A stretch of DNA of 64,000 nt, taken from the NCBI GenBank assembly GCA_039881145.1, contig JAYKKI010000008.1, forward strand, positions 28,688,501 through 28,752,500, in the 5' to 3' direction. Numbering within the stretch: the stretch's first letter is position 1; every line of letters starts with the position of its first letter. The stretch is from Druceiella hillmani (Eukaryota; Arthropoda; Insecta; Lepidoptera; Hepialidae). The translations under genes were made by a program, and so were the position numbers. Positions 13,901 to 27,122 of the stretch are shown here, one piece after another. Below the pieces are notes generated by a model. It worked only from the letters and a program-made list of their open reading frames with translations. It was not told the DNA's origin and did no database searches.

Positions 13901-14225
13901 TATTATCAACTTTATTTCCTCAGTTATGCAAACAAACGCGAAAGCTCTACGAGGCAACTTTTACGATAGCGTAAAAGTTCAGGGGAAGCGCCACGCCGTT
14001 CACGCGTATCACTTTTTCTCCTCACTTATGTAAAATTGTATTAGTGTTGACGCAGTAAATTAATATGTCCAGAGTGCCTCCAATTTTGTTGCCACATCGG
14101 GTTTGAATGAGATGGTGTGTCCACGAAATAGGTTACGGACGAATAGGGATAATTGGATGCGGAGTAGCGATAGTGTATATAAGGTGGGATCAGGTTAAGT
14201 GTATTTGTAGGGTTTGAGTTTATTA
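13900..14225 (+). promoter_or_regulatory. Putative promoter-like island, copy B
   Basis: This island is strongly conserved with 21,570-21,890 in copy C, including its GC content, which is higher than the surroundings. It contains a 10-bp inverted repeat with a 4-nt centre (AACTTTTACG / CGTAAAAGTT, 13,956-13,979) and a TATATAAGG box at 14,176-14,184. The spacing between them is 220 bp here and 221 bp in C. About 25 bp after the TATA box is the stretch 'TCAGGTTAAGTG'. Further on, B reads TATGTAAGA where C reads TTAGGTAAGA, a splice-donor-like site. No CDS is evident downstream. A promoter for a non-coding or distant-exon transcript is inference. It could equally be a remnant of an unrecognised element. 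Confidence 0.4.
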
Positions 14226-14603
14226 TGTAAGAAAATCATACATGGTCAATAATAATTTAAATAGCGATCGCCTTTATAAAGATTTTAGCTTTTTACGTTC
14301 AGTGTGTTAAGGCTATGTTATAATTTTAAATATGAAAAAATTTGTTAGTTTAATCATGTTTAACTTGGTTTCCATTGTTTATCCTCGGTTAAAATGTTTT
14401 CTAATCTCACTACATGGGCGAATTCAGATTTACTTTTGAACAGGATGGCATTACATTATGATTATATAGATTCTTATTAAAAAAAAATTGGTTCCGCGTA
14501 TATAAATAATTTAGACGTCATGATTTTTTTGTACTTTTTTCAAAAATCTTTACTCTAGTTACTCAAATCATTTTTGTTCAAAAATTATTCCACTAAAAAA
14601 TAT

Positions 14604-14650
14604 GTACATTACTACTCTACATTTGGTTTGAATGTAGAGTAGTAATGTAC
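14604..14650. repeat. Perfect 20-bp hairpin in copy B
   Basis: Arms 14,604-14,623 (starting GTACATTACTAC) and 14,631-14,650 are exact reverse complements around a 7-nt loop. The corresponding stretch of C (about 22,290-22,330) has only one degenerate arm-like sequence, so the palindrome formed after the B/C duplication or was lost in C. Confidence 0.9.
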
Positions 14651-16395
14651 GAGTAGCAAGCATGCAATGAGATTTTTGTGTTTATTCTTAGCTTTTGCTA
14701 TTGTTTGAAACTTTGTATAGATTTTCTTTTACTTTCCAAAAAATATGTACATTTAAAAAAATAACTGTCCTAAAATCTGTATAACTAGAGATTTGCTTAT
14801 CATCTTCAAAACTACCTTAGTTTATGGCGATAATCTAGACGAAAAATTCTAGTGATGCATCTATTGAAACAATTGCAGAAATTAACATTAAATGCACTAA
14901 GTCACTACAAATTAAATTTCTGCCATAATTGCAACTTTAGCAAAAGTGTGTTTTTTTAAAGAAGCTTTAATTTAACTCAGATTTATCTCAATTATTTTCA
15001 AATCAATGTATATTAGCCTTAACATACATAAAATGTTTTCAGGTAAAATGACTGCTAGACAAAGAAGAAATTGTACGTGAGAAGGTTTCTGAATCTAGCC
15101 TTGATTCCATTAGATTGTGTTTACTATTTTCTACTTATGTTTAACAACGCAAAGAAATAAAATTATATAATTTAATAATTTATGGAATATTAAAAAAAGC
15201 AAGAACTTTTGCTCACCTAAATCAAACATTGTAATTTCATTTCCACATTAAGAGATATTTTCAACACGTATGAGTTAATTAATAATGCTAATAAATTTGT
15301 CACATTTTATGGAAGTTTTAAATATAGATTATTAAATAAAAACATTAAAAAATATCACATGCTATTTAGACCAGGGAAATAATTACAAATCAGATATGAC
15401 ATTGTTAAGTCAGCATCGATAATATTTTTTTAGCCTCTATCGCACTCTTTGAGTTATTTTGTTGTACATAATATTTGTTACATAAAGAGAACCACTTTAG
15501 TGGTCTGAAAAAGTTATAGTAATTAATTTTAAGAATCTATATATCTTGTTTATTTTCTGTCGATATCAGTAAATCTAGAGGTAAGCAACTAAAAGACCTT
15601 TAGTAACGGTTATTTGTTTAAATGGCTATTTTGCTAATTATAATCTTAATATAATTGATACATTTTTCAGACATTCCATGTAACACTATAGAACTGAAAC
15701 GCTACATATGAATTGAAATACCAACTTTCATTATGGTGTTTATAAGTTACTCAAATACTAAAACGTTCTTTGCAAAACGGCTGTACAAAATAGAAGCACC
15801 ATGAGAGCTTTGTGGATTTATAACTTTACCAATAAATATAAAACTTATTTAATTCACAACATTCATTACACTTCATTAGACATCGTAAGAAGTTTCAGAA
15901 AATTTCTTTTATTCTTTGAAGTTAAAAGTTACTGAAACTTTCACTTTGTTATCATGATTTCAGAAACGTTTTTGCTTTTCCAATCGCTAATAAAGTGCCG
16001 CAAATCATATTAAACACTAATATATAAAACATATATAACACACTGATACTGGGTAAAGCACAAATATATATAATAATTAACGACATTTCTCTGCTCTGGT
16101 ATAAATTATTTTCTCTCGCAATAAAAAGTAAAAATAAAAAAATCTACTTTAGAAGCAATTTTTCAGTATTTTCCTGTTCAACGTTTACAAGTAGCAAAAA
16201 AATGTTTTCGGTCGATAAAAATATACACCAACAGATAAAAATGTACACTCGTATTGTTTAATGTAAACGTGGAGGATGGGAAATATTGAGAAACATGGTT
16301 TACAATTTTAAAAATAGTGATGTTGGTTTAATATTTTTTATGCAAAAGGAATTGGACTTAGGGATTTTATCGGAATAATTGTATTACTTTCCACT

Positions 16396-16630
<235 letters not shown>

Positions 16631-16996
16631 ATTACGTGATTTGAAGTAGTGTGAGTTTTGTCAAAAGTAAAATAATACAGTAAGCAAGGAATATTTGAAG
16701 GTAACGACAAGACCGAATTATAAAAGCCTCTGGCCGCCTTGCAGGCCTCAAAGGAATTTATGAAAGGAAAATTATTTTCTTTGATTCATTGAACGTACTT
16801 TTATATAATAATTTCTAAATTCTTTTGTTTAAAAATTCAATTTTTTAAAAACGTTGTTATAAGGAGCGTTAAATTATAATTCCTTTTTCTTATTTTAATA
16901 TCCTTTTTTTCGTTTAATTTTTGGTCATGTGAATTACAACAACAATTATATGTTGTCACAGTGAGTGCGTGATTTCTGGTACTGAATGATTTTTTT

Positions 16997-17140
16997 TTAG
17001 TGGCCGGCACCGGCATCCGCACGGCAATGGCACAGTATCGGCACAAGCATTACACTGTTTTTATATAGGCCGGCATCGGCGTCAGCACGGCACCGGTACA
17101 GCGCCAGCCTGGCAGAGGCCTAGTACCGGCAAGGCATGTA
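16997..17140. repeat. GC-rich CGGCAC-type degenerate tandem repeat
   Basis: An abrupt GC-rich patch built of variants of 'CGGCACCGGCA', such as 'GGCCGGCACCGGCATCCGC' and 'GCCGGCATCGGCGTCAGC'. It is absent from the corresponding point in copy B (about 10,020). It ends close to where B/C homology resumes ('TACTATATCA(C/T)GGTATGATT' at about 17,150 and 10,046). Related patches occur at 44,640-44,702 and perhaps at 24,416-24,475. Confidence 0.7.
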
Positions 17141-17334
17141 CTGTATTGTACTATATCACGGTATGATTAAATATTAATAACATACTTTATAAGATTATTA
17201 TATATAATATATAATCGTAGGAACTAAATTTCCAAACTTGACGGGTATTTTAATTGAAGCTATAACATTCCCTTTATTAAATTATTTATAATAAAGCTAT
17301 TTTGGTATATTTAATTTACATATAGTTTTCCCTT

Positions 17335-17800
17335 CATCAAACGACAGTCGTGAACATTATTTAAATACTTGATCTTTACATTAAATCGCTTAAATTTAGA
17401 TTTAACATTGAAACCCTCTTTTCTTCACGATTTTAGCGTAATTCGTAACCGAAATTGAAAATACAGTCGGTCGAAAAAATGCCTCCTGACCTTTTTATAA
17501 CTTTATAGACCTACATTTGTCATTGAAAATGATGTTAATGAATGATGAGGGTTGAAGTAAGTTTAGTATTTATCGACCGGGGCTATGGTTTGTTTTTTTA
17601 ATTTAGCCGTCGAACAAAGATCGAGTCTTTCAAATGAATAATTTATCTAACAGGTCCTTTTTGGTTATCGTTGGTCGTTCTTTTGTCACAAATGTAAAAG
17701 GTTCGAGAAATGTGATTTACGAAATGTGTACTGAAGCATCCACATAACTTAGGATCTTGCATTATATATGTGAATAATGAATAAAGTGGTAATGAAAAGT
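17335..17800. repeat. X core block, copy C
   Basis: Near-identical partner of 10,235-10,700 and homolog of 3,085-3,590 and 46,390-46,815. Contains 'AAACGACAGTCGTGAAC' (shared exactly with B) and 'GTAAGTTTAGTATTTATCG'. Confidence 0.8.
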
Positions 17801-20800
17801 GAATGAGATGAGAACATTAATATTTGCTATTTCTTCAGCGAATCAGCTATTGCCAATCTAATTCAGTTAATGATGTACTTTGGTGATAGTACCTCTCATC
17901 AAAAAAATCTTGTTAATTTCAAATTAACACGCAATTTTGAAAAAAGAAGCTACGATATTGGGAAATCAAGTTAATTAATTAGAGAGCGAATGTTGTCCGG
18001 TGAGATTCTTTTCAAAAATAAAACATTTGATAACGACATGATGTAATCGTTTGTAATATAAAATCTCCGTGAGATGTGAGCTTTCGAGCATTATTATGGT
18101 TGGACGTCTCATTTAACCTATTGCTGATATCCGTTATTAACTGCAGTTTAATTGTAAAGCCATCTTCTTAAGTGCACATGTAACGACTTAAACAATTTTG
18201 TATTATATTTTCCGATTTTTTTCATCATAAATAGATCAAAGACACGTACGTAAAATAGATACTAAGCATATTTTACTCAATCTGCACCAGATAATGACTT
18301 AATTCTATTATTAGAATATAGCTCGAAATACCAAAGTGATGATAGTTGACGTTCCTTTTTTACATAGAAAAAAGGAAGAAATTAATCCAGTAAACAGAAA
18401 ATAAGAAGTAAAGTCTTCAACTCCACCTTACTTAGTTCCATCATCCAAAAACGAATAAGCGCAGAAGACTATCTTGTTATATTTACCCCTTATTTTTATT
18501 TTACACTGTATCAGTCAACTTGTGGTAACTTCGCTGTTGAAATGTGTACTTGCATATGCAGAAGTTCATTTGCATTCTATATCAATTATGTTAAAGTCTA
18601 GCGCAGTTATTTACTTTCCACTGTCATGTCCACACAATTCTACATCTATGTATAAAGCATAGGTTCATTCCGTGTTACAGCAAAGTAAACAAAGCGAAGT
18701 TAATAATGTGTAGAAATACATCATTAATTTTATGTTACTGGAAGTTAGTAAAGTGGTTTACTTCTTATTTATTACATCGTTTTTCCAGCTAAGGTACTAT
18801 CTGTAGTCATGTGATAAAACCAAACGTTTTAAATAAAATATACCAAGGCAATAATCTAAGAAATCTAAGATCGGTAACAATTGATAATGATCGAAAAACA
18901 TTTGAACAAATTGAAAGCAATAAAAAGTATATGGATATTTCTGTAAAATAAAGGCTACTATGTAATTTATATACTGAATAAAATGTAATTATTAGCCAAT
19001 TAGAGTTCAACCTTTCTCCGTTATTAATCATATTTCGTCTTGGAAAAAACTTCTATATATAACGGTAGCTTGGCTTTTAAAGATGTGTCTTTATTAATAT
19101 TAATTGATTATTAAAAATACCTAACGGACGCAGCTTTTAGGTCAATACTCTATATCGTTTAGTAAATTTACTTAATTCTTAATATAATTTAAAGATAAAT
19201 TCACTTGCCTGAACATAAGTAGGTTTACAGAATTTTAGCAGTGAAATAAGTTTAAACAAAATTTTTAAAGTTTAACGTTTAAAATTGACGAAACGTCGTA
19301 AATATATGAAATATCCTAGATATTATAATGCTAACAGCATTATAAGTATCAACAACTTTTGTACATATTACTCTCTATATACTTATTTAAGTATTTTCCA
19401 TGTTTTTGTTTACACGATGAGAAAAGCAGTAGAAATTGAAGTAAATACACAGCTGTTTTTAGATATTTTTACGCACAATTGCCACAGAAGTTTCAATCAA
19501 CGCTAGCTGTGTCGTAACCAATACGTCGTTATATTGAGACAGAAAAATTATAATTTTGTTATAGTTCAACAGCAATTCGACTAAAATAATAAAGAGCAAA
19601 ATAGCGAAAATGTTTATTTTTCCTCGAATCCTACGAGTTATGATATAAAAATTTATGATATAAAACCAATACCGAATAATATTTTTTTTGCTTTGGCTTA
19701 GGAAAATCTTGCGATAGAAAAACATTTAGATAAACTAATATTACGTTTAAAATTTCCGATCAACAAATCAATAAAATTATATTACGCAGTGTTACATGTA
19801 CTTGGTTTATATCAAGCTAATGATTTAACTATTAAGTTAATGCAGTTAATGATGAAATGTCTGTTTTAGTGAATTCCAGAATTCGAATTAGAGAGAAAAT
19901 AAAAAAACAATATGAAAATTTGCTAGTGAGTTTTCGTTCACTAATTTACCAGCTTATATCAAATATAATCATTATATATGGAAATATGTATTTTTCATTA
20001 CAATCATGTTCACTTCGTCTTATGCAATCAAATATTTGTAGTCCTCGCAACTAAAATTATTGACGTAAAATTTAAGATGTTATGATTCGATAACTTATCA
20101 CTCGACCGAATTGACACAACATCGAATTAAAATTGTCACTATTTCCACACATTTAACTTTAATCATGTTTGCTCGGAGACAAAGTAACTCAACAGTCACA
20201 TTAGGTGAATGACCGTGAGCATAACGAGACAATACACAAAACGTACTTACAGTTCGTTGACTCAACATTTATTTTGTATCTTTTTAGTAGATTTTGAATC
20301 ACTTATTATTCGGATAAAATTAGGTAATGAAAAAGATACGAGCTCGTTAGGTGGAAAAGCTCGTTCAATTATTATAAATGACAATTGAAATAACATCATT
20401 TCATTTCAAGATCCTATAGTTAGGACTATGTTAAATGAAATGTCATTCACATTGGGCAATTATTAAAATCGTCTATTGTTTTCACCCAACCATAACTAAG
20501 GTAAATGTAATTCATCGTACTGACAAGTCGTTATTTCTATGTTTATTTTATATTTATGTATACGACATATTTTTAGCCTGACTGAAGGTAATTTTTAGCG
20601 AATTTCGTCTAAGGAAATGATGCTATTAAGGCCACTGGGATGCCGGAAATATTCAAGTTTCCGAAAAAAAAATTATTTGAAAAAGAAATGAGTTAGTTAC
20701 TTTTTTTTAAATTTGATTTATGTTGATCAGCTTGGTTTTCTCAATTCAACTTTGCAGTGTTAATGCCAAAGTTTTTGTTCATCATTGTTCTCTTAATAAA

Positions 20801-21569
20801 AAAAAAATAATGTCATCTTCATTCATTCAAATCTTTGAATATAATATCTAATGGATATTTGTTAAGTTTTTATTTAACCTTCCTATAATCTATCCGTTCT
20901 TTTTCGTTTTTCATACCTGTTGACATAAAATATGCATATGGAAAGTAATACTATAAAATAAACCATACTCATTTACAAAAACACTCTTTTGTAATATGGT
21001 AATCCTATAAAATATTTATCATTACTTTCTAATGCACAATTATTCAAAAACCAAAAGCAGTCCTTGTGTACAGACACTAGGCAAAGCAGTCTTACTCAAT
21101 AAAAAATATGTCTTACAAAAACCAAAATATGTCCCTTATTGAATTGTAATATCGGTTACAGGGATTAGCGTCGGTTTTACTGACTGATTGGCATAAAGAA
21201 GTGGTACAGTAAATAAATTAACGGTAAAGAATTGCGACTTTAGAATAGTTTACTAATGTGAAGAATCAAAGTTACTTTTTTGAAAAATTAAACCTTAATG
21301 ATTTTTTGTATGAAGAGGTTAATTACAGTTCATAATGAGAATTCAAATTCAAAATAAGTAATATTACACTTATTAATAAATATTATTACAAACATCTTCT
21401 CCGAGTTTTTTTGACAACCAGCTTGTTTCAGTTTAAACTTTACTAAGAACGTTTAAATTTGTTTTAAAACCAACGGTAACTTAATGCCTAGTAAATTTAA
21501 AGTGCATAAATGTTGAACATTAATCTATCTATCCGAAAGCAAGACCTGCTCCACGTCCAACACGAATTT

Positions 21570-21890
21570 ATTAACAAATTTATTTCCTCAGTTACGCAAA
21601 CAAACGCGAAAGCTCTATGAGGCAACTTTTACGATAACGTAAAAGTTCGGCGGAAGCGCCATTCGCCAAATGGCGTATCACTTTTTCTCCTCATTTACGT
21701 AAAATTGTATTAGTGTTGACGCAGTAACTTAATACGTACAGAGTGCCTCCAATTTTGTTGCCACATGGGGTTTGAGTGAGATAGCGTGTCCGCGAAATAG
21801 GTTACAGACGAATAGGGATAATTTGATGTGGAGTAACGATAGTGTATATAAGGTGGGATCAGGTCAAGTGTATTTATAGGGTTTGATTAC
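21570..21890 (+). promoter_or_regulatory. Putative promoter-like island, copy C
   Basis: Partner of 13,900-14,225. Inverted repeat at 21,624-21,647 (only the 4-nt centre differs, ATAA against ATAG), TATATAAGG at 21,845-21,853, and a splice-donor-like TTAGGTAAGA near 21,897-21,906. In copy D the equivalent region has been deleted, because homology breaks at 49,660. Confidence 0.4.
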
Positions 21891-22779
21891 TAATTTATTA
21901 GGTAAGACAGTCATATATAGACAACAATAATATGAACAGGGATTGCCTTTATGAGGATTAATAGTTGAGTTTAGTTATTTCTTAAATGTATTTTAACTTT
22001 CCAGGTAAAGTGAGTTAAGGCTATGTTATAATTTAAATTTGAAAAATTTTGGTCACTTAATTAGGTTTTACATCGTTTCCATTATTTTTCTTCGGCTAAA
22101 ATGTTTTTAATCTCATTTTATGGACAATCTCATTTTATGGAATGTGGCATTGCATTACTATTACATAGGTAACATAGTCATTAAAAAAAGAACACATTAG
22201 TTCCGCAAAAATAATCATTCAGAACTTATGATTTTTTTGTACTTCTTTGAAATATATTTACTCTAGTCACTTTTGTTCAAAAATTATTCCACTAAATAAT
22301 ATGGAATTTAGTATGAAAGTAAAGTAGTCAAGTTGCAATTATGCAATTATTGTTAGCTTCTCCTATTGTTTGGAACTTTACGTCGATTTTTTTCAGGTTC
22401 AAAAAATATATATACATAAAAAACTAATTACTATCGTAAAATCTGTAGTCCTACAGATTTGTTTATTGCCTTAAAACTACTTTAGGATATGGTGATAGTC
22501 TACTCAAAAAATCGTGATGATGGCTCTATTGCAATATCTTCAGCGATTAAACTTATGTGCACCAAGCTGTTAAAAGTGAAAATTCTACCGTCATTGCCAT
22601 TTTAGCAAAACTGAGTGTGTTTCTTTTAAAAAAGCATTAATTTAACTCAGATTTTTCTAATTTTTTCGTAAATCAAAGTTTATTAGCCTTAACATATATA
22701 AAATGTTTTGCAGATAAAAATACTGCTAGACAGAGAATAAATTATACGTGAGAAGATCTAGCCTTGATTCGATTGTGAT

Positions 22780-23323
22780 TACAAAGAGTAAATATACGTT
22801 TCCAAGCAAAATTATAGGATAGGTTTTATATGATCAAATGAGAAACGATATAGGACTTGGGATTGAAGTATTTCTGGAGGTGAAGTTGTAGGATCGAGGG
22901 GGTGAAAGTATTTGTAGAATGTGTATAGTTATATAAAAAAATCCACATTAGTCTTGTTAAATCAATAAGAGGATTGTAAATATAGAAAATATTATTTATT
23001 TAGTTGAACTGAGTGTTTCTATGTGTCAATGTACTTATTAAATATTATTCTTTTGTCTATGTAATTTAGTTTAGTATAATAACAATTTTGTTTTTTGTAA
23101 TATATAATGTTTAATTTCTTTATTAAAATATAATACCATATACAATAGAGTATATTCTTATTCATTTTATTTAAATAAGTTTTGATAATTTTTTTAATGA
23201 AAACTGTACTTTATTTTTATTTGGCTATTATAAACGATAATCAGGTTTTGTAGAAAATTAAGAAATTTTCATCATGTACTTCTTTTTCACTAAAGTCAAG
23301 GTATTACAGCATTGTTATTTTTT

Positions 23324-23377
<54 letters not shown>

Positions 23378-24410
23378 GGTATTGCAAATTGTTTGCTGTT
23401 AGCGAGTGCGACAATTTATAAAGGAATACATTCATTGTAAGCTAGTATAACAGATGAATAATTGAATTTTATGATGATGAAAAATTAAAATGTACTTATA
23501 TACATATTCATTCTTCAAAACGTAGAAGTGCTGTACTGCAGACTGTGCATATATTGTAATTGTGTATTCGTCTGTATATAGAAATTGTTGTTCAGTATAT
23601 TAATAATATACAGTAATTCATTTATTTGAATAATATCATACGATTAATTAATTTAACTTGTAATATTTACTGATTACATGAAGTGTTTAGTGTTATTTTT
23701 AATAGACTTTGGACAGTTGCTCTTTGATCAATAAAAGAAACTGTTATATATATATATATGGAACCAACCAGTCCAACCGTATGTAGTTTAACAAATAGCT
23801 CCAGATTGTAACAATTTATTGTTTACTTTTTCCTTGTTGCTAGAATACAGTTTTAGAATCAAAGTAGTTAAAGTATTCCCCCGCCATATCATAATTGAAA
23901 TTGAAAAGTTTCTTCAGACACTTCGTTTCCTCAGTAAATTCGACAATTTATGTCAATAGATATAAATAAGTAACAAAAATACTGAGGCAAGTTATTGGGT
24001 GCAAAATATATGTATATAAAAAATTAACAAAACGAAAAATATCATTAAACGATTATCGCATCACAATTGTAAGAAAAACAGCTAGTAATATTTTTTAGTT
24101 TTTAACCTTTCTCTGTAATTAAAAACTGATCTCTTTTCATTTCCTGTAATTAAAATAGTTCATAATTCACATAGATGTATATGCTACACAAGCTGATTAA
24201 TCACTGATAGACCAATGACCAATCCAGAAAAATCTTAAATGCGTTTATTTATATTTCAAGTATTAGAAATTGTTGATATATTTTAAATATTCTCTTTAAA
24301 AAGAAACCCCGCCATCAAATCATTCATCTCAATAATAACAAATCGATTATTGCTCTTTGAAGGGTTGACAAATATTAATGATACAAAAGTGGGTACACGC
24401 GGCAATGGTA
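22780..24410. other. X/Y junction and start of Y1, no gene seen
   Basis: From about 23,040, homology switches to D-side sequence at 49,850 ('TTTAGTTTAGTATAATAACA' against 'TTTACTTTAGTACAATTGTA'), marking the start of block Y. The rest is AT-rich with no open frame of interest. A (TA)n array is at 23,329-23,374. Confidence 0.5.
23329..23374. repeat. (TA)n microsatellite
   Basis: About 46 bp of uninterrupted TA dinucleotides. Confidence 0.95.
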
Positions 24411-24415
24411 CATGA

Positions 24416-24475
24416 ATGGTCTGGTGACTGGTGACCGACCGCGGCACGGCGGTACGGTCGGCGCCCATAATACGA
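24416..24475. repeat. Isolated GC-rich patch
   Basis: A sharp GC-rich island in AT-rich surroundings with CGGCACGGCGG and short complementary arms (GACCG ... CGGTC). It may belong to the CGGCAC family at 16,997-17,140 and 44,640-44,702. The small minus-strand frame across it is not convincing as a gene. Confidence 0.4.
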
Positions 24476-24489
24476 ACTGTACAATTTGT

Positions 24490-25960
24490 GATCGATTCAA
24501 TTAAATGAACGGATCACGAAGACCCGATCACTTTCGATATCATTCACGAATAATTGCAATTACGAAATTCGATTGATTTGCCTATGCCTAGCGTCTGTAG
24601 ACAAGTAACGGATTTATTAACTTGAATAAATTTAAGGAATCTTCGTGATTAAAATATATTTTGAATATGCACGGGTTTGTCCATTTATGGTTTCGGATTA
24701 TGTTTGGAAAACTTATTCACTCTATACATTAACGTGACACAGTTTTTTACGTAAAGTCGTTTAGAGTTCAAACTCTCAACAAATTGAATTCGACTGGATC
24801 CCAATACAGGTATTTAACTGGAACCCAATACATTCTAGATGAAAACGTTTTGAAATGCCCTATATAGATATCTCACGTTTTGTAATATCTAGCCTTGTAC
24901 CCGCTTTTTCTCTATTTTAATTCACATATAATTCCATATCCGTAAAAATTTAATTTATTTTTATTCTTCTTAAATTTTACTTATTTTTCGGATTGTATGT
25001 AAATTTTTTTATTCATACATACCGAATTTTTTCATGAAGTGATCTACTATAGAAATTATAAAATTTTAGAAAGTTTAAAACTTATGAAAGTATAAAAGAG
25101 ATATACTATAGAAAGCATAAAACCGAAAAAGTTCCTTATAATTTTTTTATTATTCTTGTGTGTTAATTGAACAAGTACTGATATAGGTGAAATGCAACAA
25201 AATCATGAATTCAAGAAAATCACATAGAAAGTTTTTTTTAATTCGAAGAACTACTGCGTAAACGATATACTCTTGCTTGTTATATATGTACTTTAATGTT
25301 ATAAAATATAATTTTTATGTACGTAATATATAACATATTCGGCATAAATAAAATTTTCTTGACCTAAGTCAAAAAAATTTATTTATGCCAAAAAACAAAA
25401 AAAAATTAAAGACCGATTTATGCTTTTCTTCCACTTACGTCTTAAAAATTTAAAATATTTTTGCAAATACTTTCATGACATGATTTTAAAAATAAAGTTA
25501 ATTTTCTTAAATATACATAAAAATATATGTTTCTCTAGGCATATATTTTTAATGGTTTTTAATTTTTTTTTAACTGATGAAGATAACAAAATACATCGTG
25601 TAACATAACAAATACGTTGTGATGTAATATTATATTTTATCAAATAATTTGGCGGTCAATGTCTACCTACGAAATATTGAAATTTGTACTAAATGCTTAA
25701 AATTTTACTATCCGGTTTAGGGTTAGTCAGACAGATAGCTCAATGAAGGTCTTTTAGAATTTTTCAAACCTACCAATTATTTTTAAAATCAACCAAAATA
25801 TTCGAAAATAACATTTTATTCGTTAAATTTACAATTAAATGGGAATAATTGCACGACGAAGTAAAAGTTATGTCATTAAAGTTTTAAGGGAAACGTAAAT
25901 AATTTTATAACAGTAATGGAATATAATGCTTGCTTCGGCCATTGAAAATAAATTGTCTTT
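24490..25960. other. Block Y1, 5' part, no gene seen
   Basis: Aligns with 50,480-51,840 in Y2. Examples are 'GTCTGTAGACAAGTAA' at about 24,593 against 'GTCTATAGACAAGTAA' at 50,492, and 'AAATTCGACTGG' type sites at about 24,786 and 50,650. In Y2 this segment is interrupted by the insertion at 50,786-51,183. Nothing coding is conserved. Confidence 0.55.
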
Positions 25961-25965
25961 CTTAC

Positions 25966-26050
<85 letters not shown>

Positions 26051-26063
26051 GATATAGGCATAC

Positions 26064-26095
<32 letters not shown>

Positions 26096-26110
26096 GTATG
26101 TATATAGGTT
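25966..26110. repeat. (TA)n microsatellite with CATA/GATA interruptions
   Basis: A TA array interrupted by TTTATA, ACATA and GGCATACA steps. It lies at the downstream (3') side of the minus-strand non-LTR relic and marks the left edge of the insertion block missing from Y2. Confidence 0.95.
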
Positions 26111-26269
26111 TATATCGTTTTTTATTTCTTTATTTCTTAAAAAATTACAAGTCCAACTTACAGATTTACCTAAAGCGTTGAGCACGTAGAAGTATGTAAT
26201 AACAAATATTTCAATATAATCCCACAAGGAAAACAACTAATAGGACATAAAAGTAGTGCAAATAAGAAA

Positions 26270-26965
26270 TAAAATAGGAGCACATCATAATACGACAACT
26301 ATAATTCTAACCAGTGTTAAGACGTGAACCACTAAGCAACTCCATAAGCAGTCAATGAAGCAGAAAAAGATAATTAGACTGTGTACGATTTGCATTAGTG
26401 CATTAAATAATGAATGCACGAAAAGCAGGTGAATGCTGTAGGGTATTCGTGTGCGCTCTAGGCAGATGCAATAAATCACGGATTTGATCTTACAGTCAAA
26501 AGCAGTTCTCGTCAGAGTTAAAGGGAATTTTTTGACCATATCCATTATTAATTTCAAAGGATAAGGATAATATCCATACATTTTGTAATACAAAAACCGA
26601 TGAACTATTTTAAACTATTTTAATATTTTTTCTAGCATGGGAATCTAAGCGACTTTACGTGGAGACCAGATGACTGCATTCGTTTCAAGAACAGTACGGT
26701 CCGAAGAGGTAAATAAAGCACCGATATATTCGATATCATGAAAATCATGAGATTGGCGTATGAAAAATTACAGTATCTTGTTGGCTTGCTGACAGGTTTC
26801 TATGATATGACTTTGAAATGTAAGGTGATTATCCATAAATACTCCGAGCTCCCGGACAGATGAAACTCTTTCGAGGGTAGCTCCACCTAGCACATAACCA
26901 TACACCAGGGGGACACGTAAGCGGGAGTACGTCATCATTGCACATTTGGTTACATTAAAATGCAG
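26270..26965 (-). pseudogene. Non-LTR retrotransposon reverse transcriptase relic (C-terminal part)
   Basis: Reading the minus strand from about 26,962, a frame gives '[17 protein letters not shown]' then 'GATLERVSSVRELGVFMDNH', 'LTF', 'ETCQQANKIL'. This matches the conserved post-catalytic region of jockey/CR1-type non-LTR reverse transcriptases (LN..KC ... LERV.SIRDLGV..D..L.F ... C.KAN..LG). A later frame (26,593-26,285) gives 'YYKMYGYYPYPLKLIMDM', a position at which these proteins usually carry a short tyrosine/proline-rich stretch before the C-terminal tail. Frameshifts and stops separate the pieces, and the upstream catalytic YXDD half is absent. The relic is dead and bounded by (TA)n arrays on both sides. 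Confidence 0.8.
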
Positions 26966-26984
26966 CTTATTGCTTGGATTTCAT

Positions 26985-27028
26985 ATACATATATGTATGT
27001 ATACACACACACACACACACACATACAC

Positions 27029-27112
<84 letters not shown>

Positions 27113-27122
27113 GTATATATAT
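26985..27122. repeat. (CA)n and (TA)n microsatellite
   Basis: A (CA)n tract (about 27,002-27,030) passing into a long (TA)n array. It lies just upstream of the truncated non-LTR relic. Overlapping open frames over it are repeat artefacts. Confidence 0.95.

Larger units (their letters stand above)
7540..15175 (+). repeat. X block, copy B (about 7.6-kb tandem unit)
   Basis: The start, 'AATTTATGGAATCTTAAAAA', is matched by 'AATTTATGGAATATTAAAAA' at 15,178. The end, around 15,050-15,120 ('CTAGACAAAGAAG ... ACGTGAGAAGG ... CTAGCCTTGATTC'), is matched at 22,725-22,770 in copy C. B and C are therefore directly adjacent head-to-tail duplicates. Landmarks stay in order: 8,690/15,690, 10,300/17,400, 11,000/18,090, 12,910/20,190, 13,950/21,620. 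Small indels and one GC-rich insertion in C (16,997-17,140) separate them. No protein-coding frame is shared. Confidence 0.85.

Noticed and set aside
24283..24468. 61-codon minus-strand frame over a GC-rich patch
   Set aside because: No recognisable domain, no conserved partner in Y2. The GC-rich patch itself looks like simple repeat.
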